A DNA stretch of 64,000 bases, from contig JAKAUZ010000003.1 of the NCBI GenBank assembly GCA_021817415.1, forward strand, positions 186,001 to 250,000. The letters run 5' to 3'. The DNA is from Thermoplasmata archaeon (lineage in GTDB: Archaea > Thermoplasmatota > Thermoplasmata > Thermoplasmatales > GCA-001856825). Shown one piece after another: positions 25,947-34,578 of the stretch. Each line of letters opens with the position of its first letter. Positions within the stretch are counted from its first letter, which is position 1. Made by a program: the position numbers and the translations under genes. The notes under the pieces were generated by a model that made no database searches, was not told where the DNA came from, and saw nothing but the letters and a program-made list of their open reading frames with translations.

Positions 25947-26999
25947 TCAGGTCCTGGGTGCTCCGCATTCAGGGCACGTTTGTGCTGTTGAATCTATTAA
26001 TGCCCCGCAGTAACTGCACTTCACCTTAACCACTTCCTTGATCACGATCTGTTGGACTGGAGGCTGTTTAGGAGTGAGATCTATTGTGGGAGCTCCGGTA
26101 ACCGGTTCAGGACGATCTGGCGGTGGATATGGTACCTTGTTTTGGGCAGCAGGCTCGCCAGAATGTTTTGGAAGATGCTCTCTTTTCTTCCTTATCAGTA
26201 TGGCCATCGCTATCACCACTATTACTGCTACGGCGGCTATGGCTACCCCTGTTATTACAAGTGGCGAAAGATTGGATTGAACTGGTGAGGAGCCTGTGAA
26301 TGGAGTAAGGGGATAGCTGGTGGAATTCACATATAGAATGTCGGTATAGGTGAAACCACTTCCAGAGGAATTGGAATCGTGTTCTAAGTACTGATACCCT
26401 AGAATGTATCCCGTGGACGGGTCAAAGTACGTATCCCAGGTGTACTGTGCGTTAAAAATACCATAAGAATCATTCCTCAGATATGAAGACGATCCCTGGG
26501 CAAAAATTGATTTCACATTCCTGTTTTGCGATGGCAGATGGTAACTGTAATCCAGTGAGGAGACAGTCATTTCTGTATTCAGGAGGTAGAACGTTCCACC
26601 CACCGGGATCGTATTGTTCATGTAAAACCACACGGTGGGATTGACGTAACCAGTCTGATCATCTGTTCCATTAAGATACAGGAAAGAATCTGAAGAAAAG
26701 GTATAGTTTCCAGAATATTTCCCGGTTTCCGTCTGCCCTGTGCTGTTTCCCCATATGTACGAATAATTGTAGTGTGCAGAAACAACTCCATTCCCGCTGA
26801 CCGAATTCATCACTTCCTTCCCACTAATGGTCATATGCTCCGTATAGCCTTGGTAATTTCCAGTACCATTGGCGAGATTCACTATTTCGTAATAAGTGAA
26901 ATAATCGCCCTGTCTGGGAGTATAATGCACAGATGGTGCTGCAGGACCGAGAACAAGGGCAGCAGTGACAATTATCAGGAGAGATAGTTTATGAATCAT
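25947..26999 (-). CDS. Secreted membrane-anchored protein with a cytoplasmic zinc ribbon
   Basis: The 350-aa protein starts with a signal peptide (LSLLIIVTAALVLGPAA). Residues 20-240 are an Asn/Ser/Tyr-rich outer domain with many N-x-S/T sites. A membrane helix (VITGVAIAAVAVIVVIAMAIL, about 248-268) is followed by basic residues and a proline-rich linker. The C-terminus is a zinc ribbon, CSYCGALIDSTAQTCPECG. The layout puts the zinc ribbon inside the cell, so it may link the surface to a cytoplasmic partner. Its start overlaps the upstream 522-aa gene (ATGA), and it ends the operon. Confidence 0.8.
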   Translation of the reverse strand: MIHKLSLLIIVTAALVLGPAAPSVHYTPRQGDYFTYYEIVNLANGTGNYQGYTEHMTISGKEVMNSVSGNGVVSAHYNYSYIWGNSTGQTETGKYSGNYTFSSDSFLYLNGTDDQTGYVNPTVWFYMNNTIPVGGTFYLLNTEMTVSSLDYSYHLPSQNRNVKSIFAQGSSSYLRNDSYGIFNAQYTWDTYFDPSTGYILGYQYLEHDSNSSGSGFTYTDILYVNSTSYPLTPFTGSSPVQSNLSPLVITGVAIAAVAVIVVIAMAILIRKKREHLPKHSGEPAAQNKVPYPPPDRPEPVTGAPTIDLTPKQPPVQQIVIKEVVKVKCSYCGALIDSTAQTCPECGAPRT

Positions 27000-28564
27000 C
27001 CTGAGAAACCTCCGACTCCGTGGACATGGGCTGGGTGAAATCCCCCAATCCCGCTGAATGTGGAATAGTAAGAGGAATGTGCCACTATCATTGGAACGTA
27101 ATAGACGAAAAATGCGTTGGATGGCATATATGTGAATTGGATCGGGGTGTTTGTTATTCTTGCAGTCGGGTCCAGATCCTTCACCAGTTCATTCTTGATT
27201 CCATGAATCATTCTGACTGAAAGGCTAAGAAGTTCCGACCGTTCCAGTCCCTTTGAAACTTGTCCAAGCACAGAGTAGGCCTTCTCAAGCAGATCCAGAG
27301 TTTCATTCGCCTCGAGGACCTGTATTGAAGCCAGTACGGCTGCCGCAACCAGTGGGTATTCAAGGTATGCCTTAAGCCCGTTTACTATGATTGTCAATTT
27401 TGCACTGACATCCTGAGGTGAAAAACCGGATGCAGAAAGGAAGGCAGATGCAAGTTCCGTATCATCCGACATATGGTAGCCCCATGAAGAGAAAAGGGAC
27501 CTGAAAGAAAGAAATCTATTTGTCAATTCTTCTACTGGTGATTTTAAGACAGAGAGGACAGCAGCAGATTCATATGAGGAGGTCACTGAGGCAAATTGAG
27601 AGAAACGGTCAATCGGATATGTTCCGTCGAACTTTCTCCCAAACAATATTATTGCTGCGACTCCAGCAGATAATTCATTTGGTACTTTTAGATGATGCCT
27701 CAGTTCATGGTCAAGATTTTCCAGGTTCAAAATCAGCTGGTCATAGCTCATTTCCTGTGGTCGCTGACTGTCTGTAGACACCATTGACGTGATGATCTCT
27801 GCCGCCATCAATTTATTATCAAAAGTGGAATGGAATTTCCGCAACGTTTCGTATGCCTGGATGAATCTCCTGTAAATATCTCCCGGCTGACCCTGCATCT
27901 TGGCCAGTCCAATCGAAGTTCCCCAAAGCAAAGAAATATCGCCCTCAGGGAAGCTGCTTGCCAGGTTGGTCTCGTGAATCCTGCTATTTTCCGCAATGGA
28001 TTTCAGTTCATTTGAAGTCTCCGAGATCTCATCCCTGAAGGTGGAGAATTCTTCCTCTGAAACCCTGTAGTTCCTTACGTTCAGATCGCTTAAAGTTACT
28101 GTTCCAAGGCCAGTAAGCGAAACGAATTTATCACCAAATGGAACCATTCTATCCAGTACTGATTTCTTCTGTATCAGGTCCCTTATAACAGATTCCCTGG
28201 AGCTGATCTCTGTCTTTTCCTTCTGCTCCCTGTTAGCTATTTCCTTCATCTTTTCAATTTCTGATTCCCTCTTTTCCCTTCCCTCAAAATGAAACAGTAT
28301 GGAATGAGTCTTCATTTCTTCTTCTTCAAGAGATGTCTCCAACCCCCTCTCTTCCATTGTTTCCTTCTGCTGTTCCTGAGTTGCTTCCGCGAGGGCAGCG
28401 ACGTCGGAAGACATCTGATCATACTGGCTCTTATCCATAAGTATTATGTACCCATTTGTAGCGAGGTATTCAAGATCCTGCGGCTGAACTTGCACAGATA
28501 TATTCCTACCAGATACCTGGGAAAAGAAATTCCTCACATCTCCGCATTTCATGACCATTACCAA
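26996..28564 (-). CDS. Unknown 522-aa helical protein
   Basis: I do not recognise this protein. Residues 50-150 form a charged coiled coil (EEEEMKTHSILFHFEGREKRESEIEKMKEIANREQKEKTE region). The remainder is mainly alpha-helical, with repeated Leu/Ala helices (LVAAAVLASIQVLEANETLDLLEKAYSVL). The C-terminus is rich in Gly/His (GGFHPAHVHGVGGFSG), which could bind metal. It overlaps genes on both sides (7 and 4 bases), so it works with the kinase-like 389-aa protein and the zinc-ribbon membrane protein. No signal peptide is seen; it is probably cytoplasmic. Confidence 0.78.
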   Translation of the reverse strand: MVMVMKCGDVRNFFSQVSGRNISVQVQPQDLEYLATNGYIILMDKSQYDQMSSDVAALAEATQEQQKETMEERGLETSLEEEEMKTHSILFHFEGREKRESEIEKMKEIANREQKEKTEISSRESVIRDLIQKKSVLDRMVPFGDKFVSLTGLGTVTLSDLNVRNYRVSEEEFSTFRDEISETSNELKSIAENSRIHETNLASSFPEGDISLLWGTSIGLAKMQGQPGDIYRRFIQAYETLRKFHSTFDNKLMAAEIITSMVSTDSQRPQEMSYDQLILNLENLDHELRHHLKVPNELSAGVAAIILFGRKFDGTYPIDRFSQFASVTSSYESAAVLSVLKSPVEELTNRFLSFRSLFSSWGYHMSDDTELASAFLSASGFSPQDVSAKLTIIVNGLKAYLEYPLVAAAVLASIQVLEANETLDLLEKAYSVLGQVSKGLERSELLSLSVRMIHGIKNELVKDLDPTARITNTPIQFTYMPSNAFFVYYVPMIVAHSSYYSTFSGIGGFHPAHVHGVGGFSG

Positions 28565-29727
28565 TCCAGGATTGGGAATTTACTAATTAATCTTTGTTCA
28601 CCAAGGATGTTTCCAATCTCAAGAAATAATGTCTGTCCGATAACTTCTGGTCTGACAATCTTATCATCCACCAGTGCATCCTTTACAATCTGCTCAAACT
28701 CAATTTTCCTATTGGTCTTGTTCCGGAATCTCTTCTCTCTTTCACGCTCAATCTGTTCATAGGCAAACATGAATTCATAAAGTGACCTGTAAATCTGGTC
28801 ATCAATCTTTTCTGCGATTTCATTTTCCTTTACTGTAATCCATTCCAGACCTTCCAGGTCTACAAAATAAATTGTGCCGTCAGGGGCCAGCACCGCATCT
28901 TTGTCAAGCCAGACGTCATAAAAATCATAACCGCTATAAGTTCCGTTTCCGTTCCATCTCAGGGTACGGGTGAACAATGTAAGGTAAGCAATTCCGCTTT
29001 TGACAAAATTCCTCAGGAACTCGAATGCCTTCTCATCACTGTCTATGCCAAACTTGTCGAATATGGCACTGACATTCCCTCCTATGGTACTTCCTGAGTG
29101 GAAATATATCCTTACGTTTGAGGGAATGAGCCTCACTTCCTGAACAATTCTACCTGGAAATTTCCTGTACCAGTAGATTTTCTTTATGATGCTTTCTAAT
29201 TCAGGAGGAAGCAGGCTTATCATGATAAGTGGAGCAAACCTGAAGCCATTAATTGAAGTCATATCAGCAAACTCAGAGACTTTTAAAGAAGTGGTCGCGT
29301 GCTGGAGTCCCTGTCCACCGTAGGGAGAGCCTCTAAGCCACAATTCTCCGGTGATGAATCTGGGTGGAGCTGAATTTTGTCTGATGAAGGAATCTGCCAG
29401 ACCCCGAATTCCAGTTAGAACCTCTATTTCTCCGAGATCCATTAGCTGATGAGAAAAAGGGCTCATCATTGAACCAACTCCCTTTACTGAGAGGTAAAAA
29501 TCAGTGTTCCTGATAGTCAAGGCTGGTTTTGAAAAAACAGCTCCCCTGTTATCATCTTCAATGAACTGTTTATCGTCTTTACATTCCTTATCTGTGAACG
29601 AGGACATGCTTTCGGGCAGATACATCATTCTGAATCCAGAAAGATCATAGTCCCTGAAATGTTTGTTTACTATCGTTTCAGGGTTCTCGTACTGCTTCAA
29701 TTTTAGTGGCATTCCACTCATGATCAT
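28558..29727 (-). CDS. Unknown 389-aa protein, possibly kinase-like fold
   Basis: I cannot assign a family with certainty. The segment DVWLDKDAVLAPDGTIYFVDLEGLEWI near residues 280-306 resembles the catalytic-loop/metal-loop region (…N…DG…YFxDxE) of aminoglycoside-phosphotransferase or kinase-like proteins, but no N-lobe lysine motif is obvious. The upstream part has RGSPYGGQGLQHATTSLKVSEF. It heads an operon with the 522-aa and zinc-ribbon genes. TATA box AACTATAAATGA lies about 60 bases upstream of ATG 29727. In-frame ATG codons 2 and 5 codons later are alternative starts. Confidence 0.75.
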   Translation of the reverse strand: MIMSGMPLKLKQYENPETIVNKHFRDYDLSGFRMMYLPESMSSFTDKECKDDKQFIEDDNRGAVFSKPALTIRNTDFYLSVKGVGSMMSPFSHQLMDLGEIEVLTGIRGLADSFIRQNSAPPRFITGELWLRGSPYGGQGLQHATTSLKVSEFADMTSINGFRFAPLIMISLLPPELESIIKKIYWYRKFPGRIVQEVRLIPSNVRIYFHSGSTIGGNVSAIFDKFGIDSDEKAFEFLRNFVKSGIAYLTLFTRTLRWNGNGTYSGYDFYDVWLDKDAVLAPDGTIYFVDLEGLEWITVKENEIAEKIDDQIYRSLYEFMFAYEQIEREREKRFRNKTNRKIEFEQIVKDALVDDKIVRPEVIGQTLFLEIGNILGEQRLISKFPILDW

Positions 29728-29782
29728 TTCCTATCAACATTTCTTCAGAGTGGCAAAAGTAATAAACTATTTGCTGGCCTGG

Positions 29783-29794
29783 TCATTTATAGTT
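29783..29794 (-). promoter_or_regulatory. TATA box for the 389-aa/522-aa/zinc-ribbon operon
   Basis: AACTATAAATGA on the minus strand predicts transcription from about 29763 and a leader of about 35 bases ending in ATAGGAA before the ATG. It separates this operon from the 322-aa gene upstream. Confidence 0.4.
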
Positions 29795-29819
29795 TAGAGA
29801 ACATAGTGCGAACCAGAAT

Positions 29820-30788
29820 TCATTTTGGGACATAGTAGGTTTCGATCGAATCAATAATAAGTTTAGCCATACCCCTATATGCCTCATTGATTTCATCTGT
29901 GCCCTTGAGGAAGTTAGATAGTTCGCTATTATCTAGGTAATAAGTGTTGTAGGATTCCTTGCCATCGAAATCACACGAATGCCATAATGCCGGTGACATT
30001 CTTTTCTCCTCTATGTCAAATATGTCGTTAGATATCTTTCCCAGCCTCACATCTTCAGTAACGAACAAATCTCCTCTCCTGATCCTATACTGGTCTTTCA
30101 GGGAGTGTTCACTCTCACACTCTCCCAAAGAGAACCTGATAGTTCTCACAAACCCATTTCCAGCATCTGGCATTTTCAGATCAAAATGGAATGGATGTTT
30201 GTACAGAGGCGCATTCTTGAGATATTCAGCATTGAGTATCTCTCTCTCCTTCAGTTTAACCACCTCCTTTGAATACCTGTATTCTTCCAGGAACCAATGG
30301 AGGTAGTGAGGTCTTCCAAGATATTCAATCATCAGCTCGCTTTCCTTGTTCCCTTCCCTCTCCTTTGCAGCCTCAAGCAGGAAATCAGAAACTGCATCTA
30401 GGTTTTCCTCAAGGAACAGGAACCTCCAGTATTCTCTCTTACCCTTTATAAGATGATATGATCCTCCGATCACTCCTGGTATATCCAGCAATTTTCTGGT
30501 ATTATAAGTTAGTCTCTTGAAAGGATCTGATTCAGGATAAGGTAGGTATTCGGAACCATAGGAACCAACAACAGAACCCTTCTGAATTTTCATCAGTTTC
30601 TCGTAAAAATCACTGTCAGTAGGGTCAATTTTCAAATAGAATTTATTAGTTCTTTGATCATAAAAAGCTGGCACTGAATAGCTAGGGTTCCCGCTTACAA
30701 CACTGAAGAAAGGACATAGTCTTGAAAGTATCAATTCATAATCGAAAGATGACTCAGGGTGGGTATTAGATCGAGAGAGCTCTTCCAC
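29820..30788 (-). CDS. Unknown 322-aa protein
   Basis: I do not recognise this protein. It is soluble and rich in Glu, Tyr and aromatic residues, with segments such as GRPHYLHWFLEEYRYSKEVVKLKEREIL and YLDNSELSNFLKGTDEINEAYRG. No membrane segment or known motif is seen. The start is GTG 30788 with a TATA-like AATAAATATT 24 bases upstream, so it is probably leaderless. It is co-directed with the next three genes but has its own promoter. The group may be functionally linked. Confidence 0.72.
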   Translation of the reverse strand: MEELSRSNTHPESSFDYELILSRLCPFFSVVSGNPSYSVPAFYDQRTNKFYLKIDPTDSDFYEKLMKIQKGSVVGSYGSEYLPYPESDPFKRLTYNTRKLLDIPGVIGGSYHLIKGKREYWRFLFLEENLDAVSDFLLEAAKEREGNKESELMIEYLGRPHYLHWFLEEYRYSKEVVKLKEREILNAEYLKNAPLYKHPFHFDLKMPDAGNGFVRTIRFSLGECESEHSLKDQYRIRRGDLFVTEDVRLGKISNDIFDIEEKRMSPALWHSCDFDGKESYNTYYLDNSELSNFLKGTDEINEAYRGMAKLIIDSIETYYVPK

Positions 30789-30804
30789 AATGTTATATTG
30801 CTGG

Positions 30805-30819
30805 CTTAATATTTATTTG
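30805..30819 (-). promoter_or_regulatory. TATA box for the 322-aa gene
   Basis: CAAATAAATATTAAG on the minus strand is centred about 24 bases before GTG 30788, the leaderless spacing. Confidence 0.4.
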
Positions 30820-30914
30820 TTATTACATGTTATACATCATAAATAATACTAAGGGTAACAGAAAATCTCTTCACGAACAAGTATTTAGAAATTTCATACT
30901 GATGACCACATAAA

Positions 30915-30989
30915 TGCTCCGGCCGGGATTTGAACCCGAGTCGCCGGCTTGAAAGGCCGGTATGCTTGGCCGGACTACACCACCGGAGC
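30915..30989 (-). tRNA. tRNA-Glu (anticodon UUC)
   Basis: The minus strand folds as a complete tRNA. The acceptor stem is GCTCCGG paired to CCGGAGC with discriminator A. The D arm is GTAGTCCGGCC, the anticodon stem is CCGGC paired to GCCGG around the loop CTTTCAA, giving anticodon TTC, and the T arm is CGGGTTCAAATCCCG. The CCA end is not encoded and no intron is present. AT-rich ATTAATATTTG about 25-30 bases upstream can serve as TATA box. Confidence 0.97.
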
Positions 30990-30990
30990 A

Positions 30991-31367
30991 GACATAAGGA
31001 AATAGGCAACAAATATTAATTCTTGTTGATTTCAATCGCGATAGCAGTTCTACGCAGACTAAATGGAAAAGACGCATTTTACTAATACGTCTACCATTGC
31101 TCACTCTCAACACAATCTTTCTTACGTTTACCGATAGACATCCTGGCCTAAATTTATTCGTATGGTGTCACGCTGGGATGTGCAATTACGAACCAGAAGG
31201 CATCGATTTATCAACTTTTCTGCCTAAACATCGGCTCATTCTTTCGAAATCTGAGTTCCTGGGCTCACTGAAGTTGGGGATAGGAATTGCTTCAAGAGGT
31301 CTATTCTGAAGGCAAAATTAAAGTATTATATGTCTCTACCATTAACAGTCCTCGTGAGGGTTGTGGA
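30991..31367. other. Intergenic region between tRNA-Glu and the CBS gene
   Basis: About 380 bases. It holds the AT-rich promoter of tRNA-Glu on its left side and the TATA box of the CBS gene on its right side. The 70-aa plus-strand ORF at 31097-31309 has no start signal or recognisable sequence. Confidence 0.5.
31324..31332 (+). promoter_or_regulatory. TATA box for the CBS-glyS operon
   Basis: TATTATATG lies about 40 bases before ATG 31368. Transcription should start near 31354, just before the GTGAGGG ribosome-binding site at 31354-31360. Confidence 0.45.
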
Positions 31368-32213
31368 ATGAATCTTACAGTTGAAAATTACATGACAAAG
31401 AAACCGTTTGTAATAAAGTTGCCATCCTCGGTGTCAGAAGCGATGAAAATAATGGCATCGAAGGATGTGGCAGCAGTCCCCATACTGAGTCCTAAAGGAA
31501 CTTATGCAGGAATAGTTTCCAGAAGGGATATTCTGGAGAATCCGAAGGAAGATGAGCTCTCAATGTTGATGAGGACAGATTTCCCGACACTTACTTCAAA
31601 AGATGATATAGAGAAGGCAGTATCGATGTTCAGCGAGATCAGAAGAAGACACCTCACTGTGGTGGATAACGGTAAGGTCACAGGAATAATCACTCCTTAT
31701 GATCTGCTGGACGCCGTGGTCACCAGAAAGGTACAGACAAAAATTTCTGATCTGATAACGAGGGTATGCGTTCCTGTTCACATCAGATCCACTGCGAAGA
31801 TGGTGGAGAAAGCTATCAGGCTGACGCACATAACTGCATTTCCAGTCCTCAATGATGATGGGACTCTTTCTGGAATTGTGACGGAGAGAGACCTGCTGAG
31901 TGGCGCTAACCTGGACATCAAGCAGGTATCTTCGCAACTTGGAATAGGGGAGGACGATGACTCCTGGAGCTGGGAGAGTTTAAGGGACATTTTCACTTTC
32001 TATTATACCGTAAGAGATCTTGAAATTCCAAACGTGCCAGTGGAGAAGATAATGATCAAGAATCCGCAATCAATTTTTGAGGGGGCATCAGCAGTTGAGG
32101 CAGCAAAGATAATGAAGAAGAACAAGTTCACGCAGCTTCCAGTCAGGAACGTTGACGATGAACTCAGTGGAATGATTTATGATTTCGATATCATTGCCTC
32201 ACTGATAAAATGA
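31368..32213 (+). CDS. Four-CBS-domain protein
   Basis: A 281-aa protein made of four CBS motifs in two pairs. Each begins with a VxxxMxxxP-type turn (ENYMTKKPFVIK; DLITRVCVPVHI; EKIMIKNPQSIF) and contains G(I/T)VxxxDL strands (YAGIVSRRDIL, VTGIITPYDLL, LSGIVTERDLL). Such Bateman modules bind adenosine nucleotides and control other proteins. The track start at 31287 is too long; ATG 31368 has GAGGG 7 bases upstream and starts the first CBS motif cleanly. It overlaps glyS by 4 bases (ATGA), so it shares its message. Confidence 0.88.
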   Translation: MNLTVENYMTKKPFVIKLPSSVSEAMKIMASKDVAAVPILSPKGTYAGIVSRRDILENPKEDELSMLMRTDFPTLTSKDDIEKAVSMFSEIRRRHLTVVDNGKVTGIITPYDLLDAVVTRKVQTKISDLITRVCVPVHIRSTAKMVEKAIRLTHITAFPVLNDDGTLSGIVTERDLLSGANLDIKQVSSQLGIGEDDDSWSWESLRDIFTFYYTVRDLEIPNVPVEKIMIKNPQSIFEGASAVEAAKIMKKNKFTQLPVRNVDDELSGMIYDFDIIASLIK

Positions 32214-33853
32214 ATGATCCGGATCAGGAAGAGATCTCAAAGAGAAGGGGGATATATCTTCCATCATTCTTGATTTATGGAGGGGTCTCCGGACTGTACG
32301 ATTACGGTCCTTATGGCTCCAGAATTAAGGACAACGTAATCAGAATATGGAAAGACATGATGCTTTCAGAGGGGAACGTCGCAGAATATGACGGTACCTC
32401 ACTGACGCAAATATCTGTCCTCAAGGCATCAGGACATTATGACAGATTCTTTGATTACTCAACGGAATGTGAGAACTGCCACACCAAATTCAGGGTAGAC
32501 GATCTTCTGGAGAAAAGGAACATAGAGGTTAGATTGGATCAGGATTATCTCACCAGAGCATTAAAGGAAGATAACATAAAATGCGACAAATGCGGGGGGG
32601 AATTGGGAGAGGTTAAAATACATAAACTTATGTTCCAGGTGGAGCAGGGTCAAAACTCGGACCCTCTTTTCCTGAGGCCAGAAACGGCGCAGGGTATTTT
32701 TGTGAATTTCAAGGAATATTATAGGTTTTTCAGAGAGAAATTGCCGTTCGCTATAATCCAGGTTGGGAGAGGGTACAGGAACGAAATTTCACCTAGGAAA
32801 GCACTGTACAGGCTTAGAGAATTCAACATGATGGAATGCGAATCCTTCTTTGATCCGGAGAATGAAAGATGGGTAAATGAGCCTCCAGACTCTTTTAAAG
32901 TGAAAATGGCAGCAAACACTGGTGAGGAATTCTTCATATCACCTAGGGAAGCATACGAAAGGCAGATAGTGAAGAGTCAACCACTTGCATACTTCATCGG
33001 CAAGTCATTTCAATTTTATGTGAGAATTGGGCTGGACCCTGACCGAATAAGGTACAGGCAGCATAAAAAGGACGAACTGAGCCATTATTCTTCTGATACC
33101 TGGGATGCAGAGGCGCTTACAAGTACTGGTTGGATCGAGATAACTGGTATAGCTCACAGAGGAACATATGATCTCTCAAGGCACATAGAAACGTCCGGGA
33201 AGGACCTGTATGCACAGAGGGTCATTCCTTCCAGAAAAGTGATGGAGGAAGTAGTGGAAATCGATTACGGTCTTATAAAGAAGAAATTCGTGAATGACGC
33301 CCCCGCCGTGATCAGTGCACTGAAGAACAATCAAGATTTCGTAACCATAAAGGGGGAAAAGATAAAACTTGCTGAATTCCTCATAAAGAGTCATGTGGAG
33401 AAGATAATTGACAGAGAAAATTTCATACCTACAGTGATAGAGCCTTCTTTTGGTCTTGACAGAATCATTTATTCGCTGTTCGACCAGAATTTCACGACAA
33501 GGGCAGAAAGCGGGTTCAATGTATTGCGCATTCCCAGTGAAATCAGTCCGTATGAGGCGGTAGTACTCCCGCTTATGCCGAATGATTCACTGGACAAAGT
33601 CGCAAGGGAAGTGTTCTCTCAATTACTGGCTAAAGGAGGAAGAGTTCTGTATGATGAATCAGGTTCTATTGGGAAAAGGTATGCGAGGTACGATGAGGTC
33701 GGTATAGTCTACGGAATCACAATAGACTATGATACACTGAAGGATAATACAGTGACGTTAAGGCACAGGGATACCAGGGAACAGATCAGAATCCCAATCA
33801 AGGAAATAATGAACTACGTAAGGTCTTCTCCATGGAATGGGAAAAAGAACTGA
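32210..33853 (+). CDS. glyS: Glycyl-tRNA synthetase (archaeal/eukaryotic alpha2 type)
   Basis: A class II synthetase of 547 aa that charges tRNA-Gly. Motif 1-type start RGIYLPSFLIYGGVSGLYDYGPYG, motif 2 in YRNEISPRKALYRLREFNMMECE and motif 3 in FIPTVIEPSFGLDRIIYSLF are all visible. Four cysteines in CENCHTKF and CDKCGGEL form a zinc-binding insert. The C-terminal anticodon domain (VVLPLMPNDSL…GSIGKRYARYDEVG) is complete. It overlaps the CBS gene (4 bases) and the downstream asparagine-synthetase-like gene (22 bases). Confidence 0.96.
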   Translation: MNDPDQEEISKRRGIYLPSFLIYGGVSGLYDYGPYGSRIKDNVIRIWKDMMLSEGNVAEYDGTSLTQISVLKASGHYDRFFDYSTECENCHTKFRVDDLLEKRNIEVRLDQDYLTRALKEDNIKCDKCGGELGEVKIHKLMFQVEQGQNSDPLFLRPETAQGIFVNFKEYYRFFREKLPFAIIQVGRGYRNEISPRKALYRLREFNMMECESFFDPENERWVNEPPDSFKVKMAANTGEEFFISPREAYERQIVKSQPLAYFIGKSFQFYVRIGLDPDRIRYRQHKKDELSHYSSDTWDAEALTSTGWIEITGIAHRGTYDLSRHIETSGKDLYAQRVIPSRKVMEEVVEIDYGLIKKKFVNDAPAVISALKNNQDFVTIKGEKIKLAEFLIKSHVEKIIDRENFIPTVIEPSFGLDRIIYSLFDQNFTTRAESGFNVLRIPSEISPYEAVVLPLMPNDSLDKVAREVFSQLLAKGGRVLYDESGSIGKRYARYDEVGIVYGITIDYDTLKDNTVTLRHRDTREQIRIPIKEIMNYVRSSPWNGKKN

Positions 33854-34578
33854 GAAAGGCTTTTGAAGACGCAATGTGGAGAATTCCAGCGAGAGTGGGA
33901 ATTGTATTTTCAGGGGGATTGGATAGCTCACTGCTCGCGTACCTAATCAACATGCACGACAAGGACGTCCATCTTTATTCAGCTGCAGTAAAGGGTTCCC
34001 ATGACTCAAAGTGGGTCGGGAAAGCCGCAAATCTTCTCGGCCTCCCGATAAAGACGATTGAGCCAGGAGAAGACGAGATAGTGGAGGCGATCAGCGACAT
34101 CAAGAAAATTGACCCCAGGGCAGACCCACTTTCAATCGTCATAGATCTCCCCCATTACTTCACATCGAAATATTCTGAAAACAGAATACTAGTGTCAGGA
34201 CAGGGGAGTGATGAACTGTTCCTCGGTTACAAGAAATATGAAAAATCAAACACCTCTTCCCAGGATCTGGATAAATTGATCAACGTCGATTCAGAGAGAG
34301 AAAGAAAGATAGCAGGAAGATGGAATAGAAGGCTGATATTCCCCTATCTTGACGAAATAGTTGTAAGAACAGCAAAAATGGTTCCAGATGACCTGAAACT
34401 CCACAATGGCACTCACAAGTACATTTTGAGGAAAATGGCAGAGTCCATTGGATTGACACCAGAAATAGCGCTAAAACCCAAAAAAAGTGCCCAATACTCC
34501 TCTGGGTTCAAGTCGATATTGGAAGAGATAGCAGAAAAAAATGGAAAAAGGATCTACGAATTTATCAGAGATCTGTAG
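33832..34578 (+). CDS. Free-standing asparagine-synthetase-type ATP-pyrophosphatase domain
   Basis: A 248-aa protein equal to only the C-terminal synthetase half of AsnB. The PP-loop is VFSGGLDSSLLAYL near residue 25 and the second loop is SGQGSDELFLGYKKY near 122. No N-terminal glutaminase domain with catalytic Cys is present or encoded upstream, so it must use free ammonia, another amidotransferase or a different substrate. It overlaps glyS by 22 bases and converges on the amidohydrolase gene, overlapping it by 25 bases. A role in nucleotide or RNA modification is equally possible. Confidence 0.85.
   Translation: MEWEKELRKAFEDAMWRIPARVGIVFSGGLDSSLLAYLINMHDKDVHLYSAAVKGSHDSKWVGKAANLLGLPIKTIEPGEDEIVEAISDIKKIDPRADPLSIVIDLPHYFTSKYSENRILVSGQGSDELFLGYKKYEKSNTSSQDLDKLINVDSERERKIAGRWNRRLIFPYLDEIVVRTAKMVPDDLKLHNGTHKYILRKMAESIGLTPEIALKPKKSAQYSSGFKSILEEIAEKNGKRIYEFIRDL

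Noticed and set aside
31097-31309. 70-aa plus-strand ORF between tRNA-Glu and the CBS gene
   Set aside because: No start signal and no recognisable sequence; the nearest promoter lies after it.
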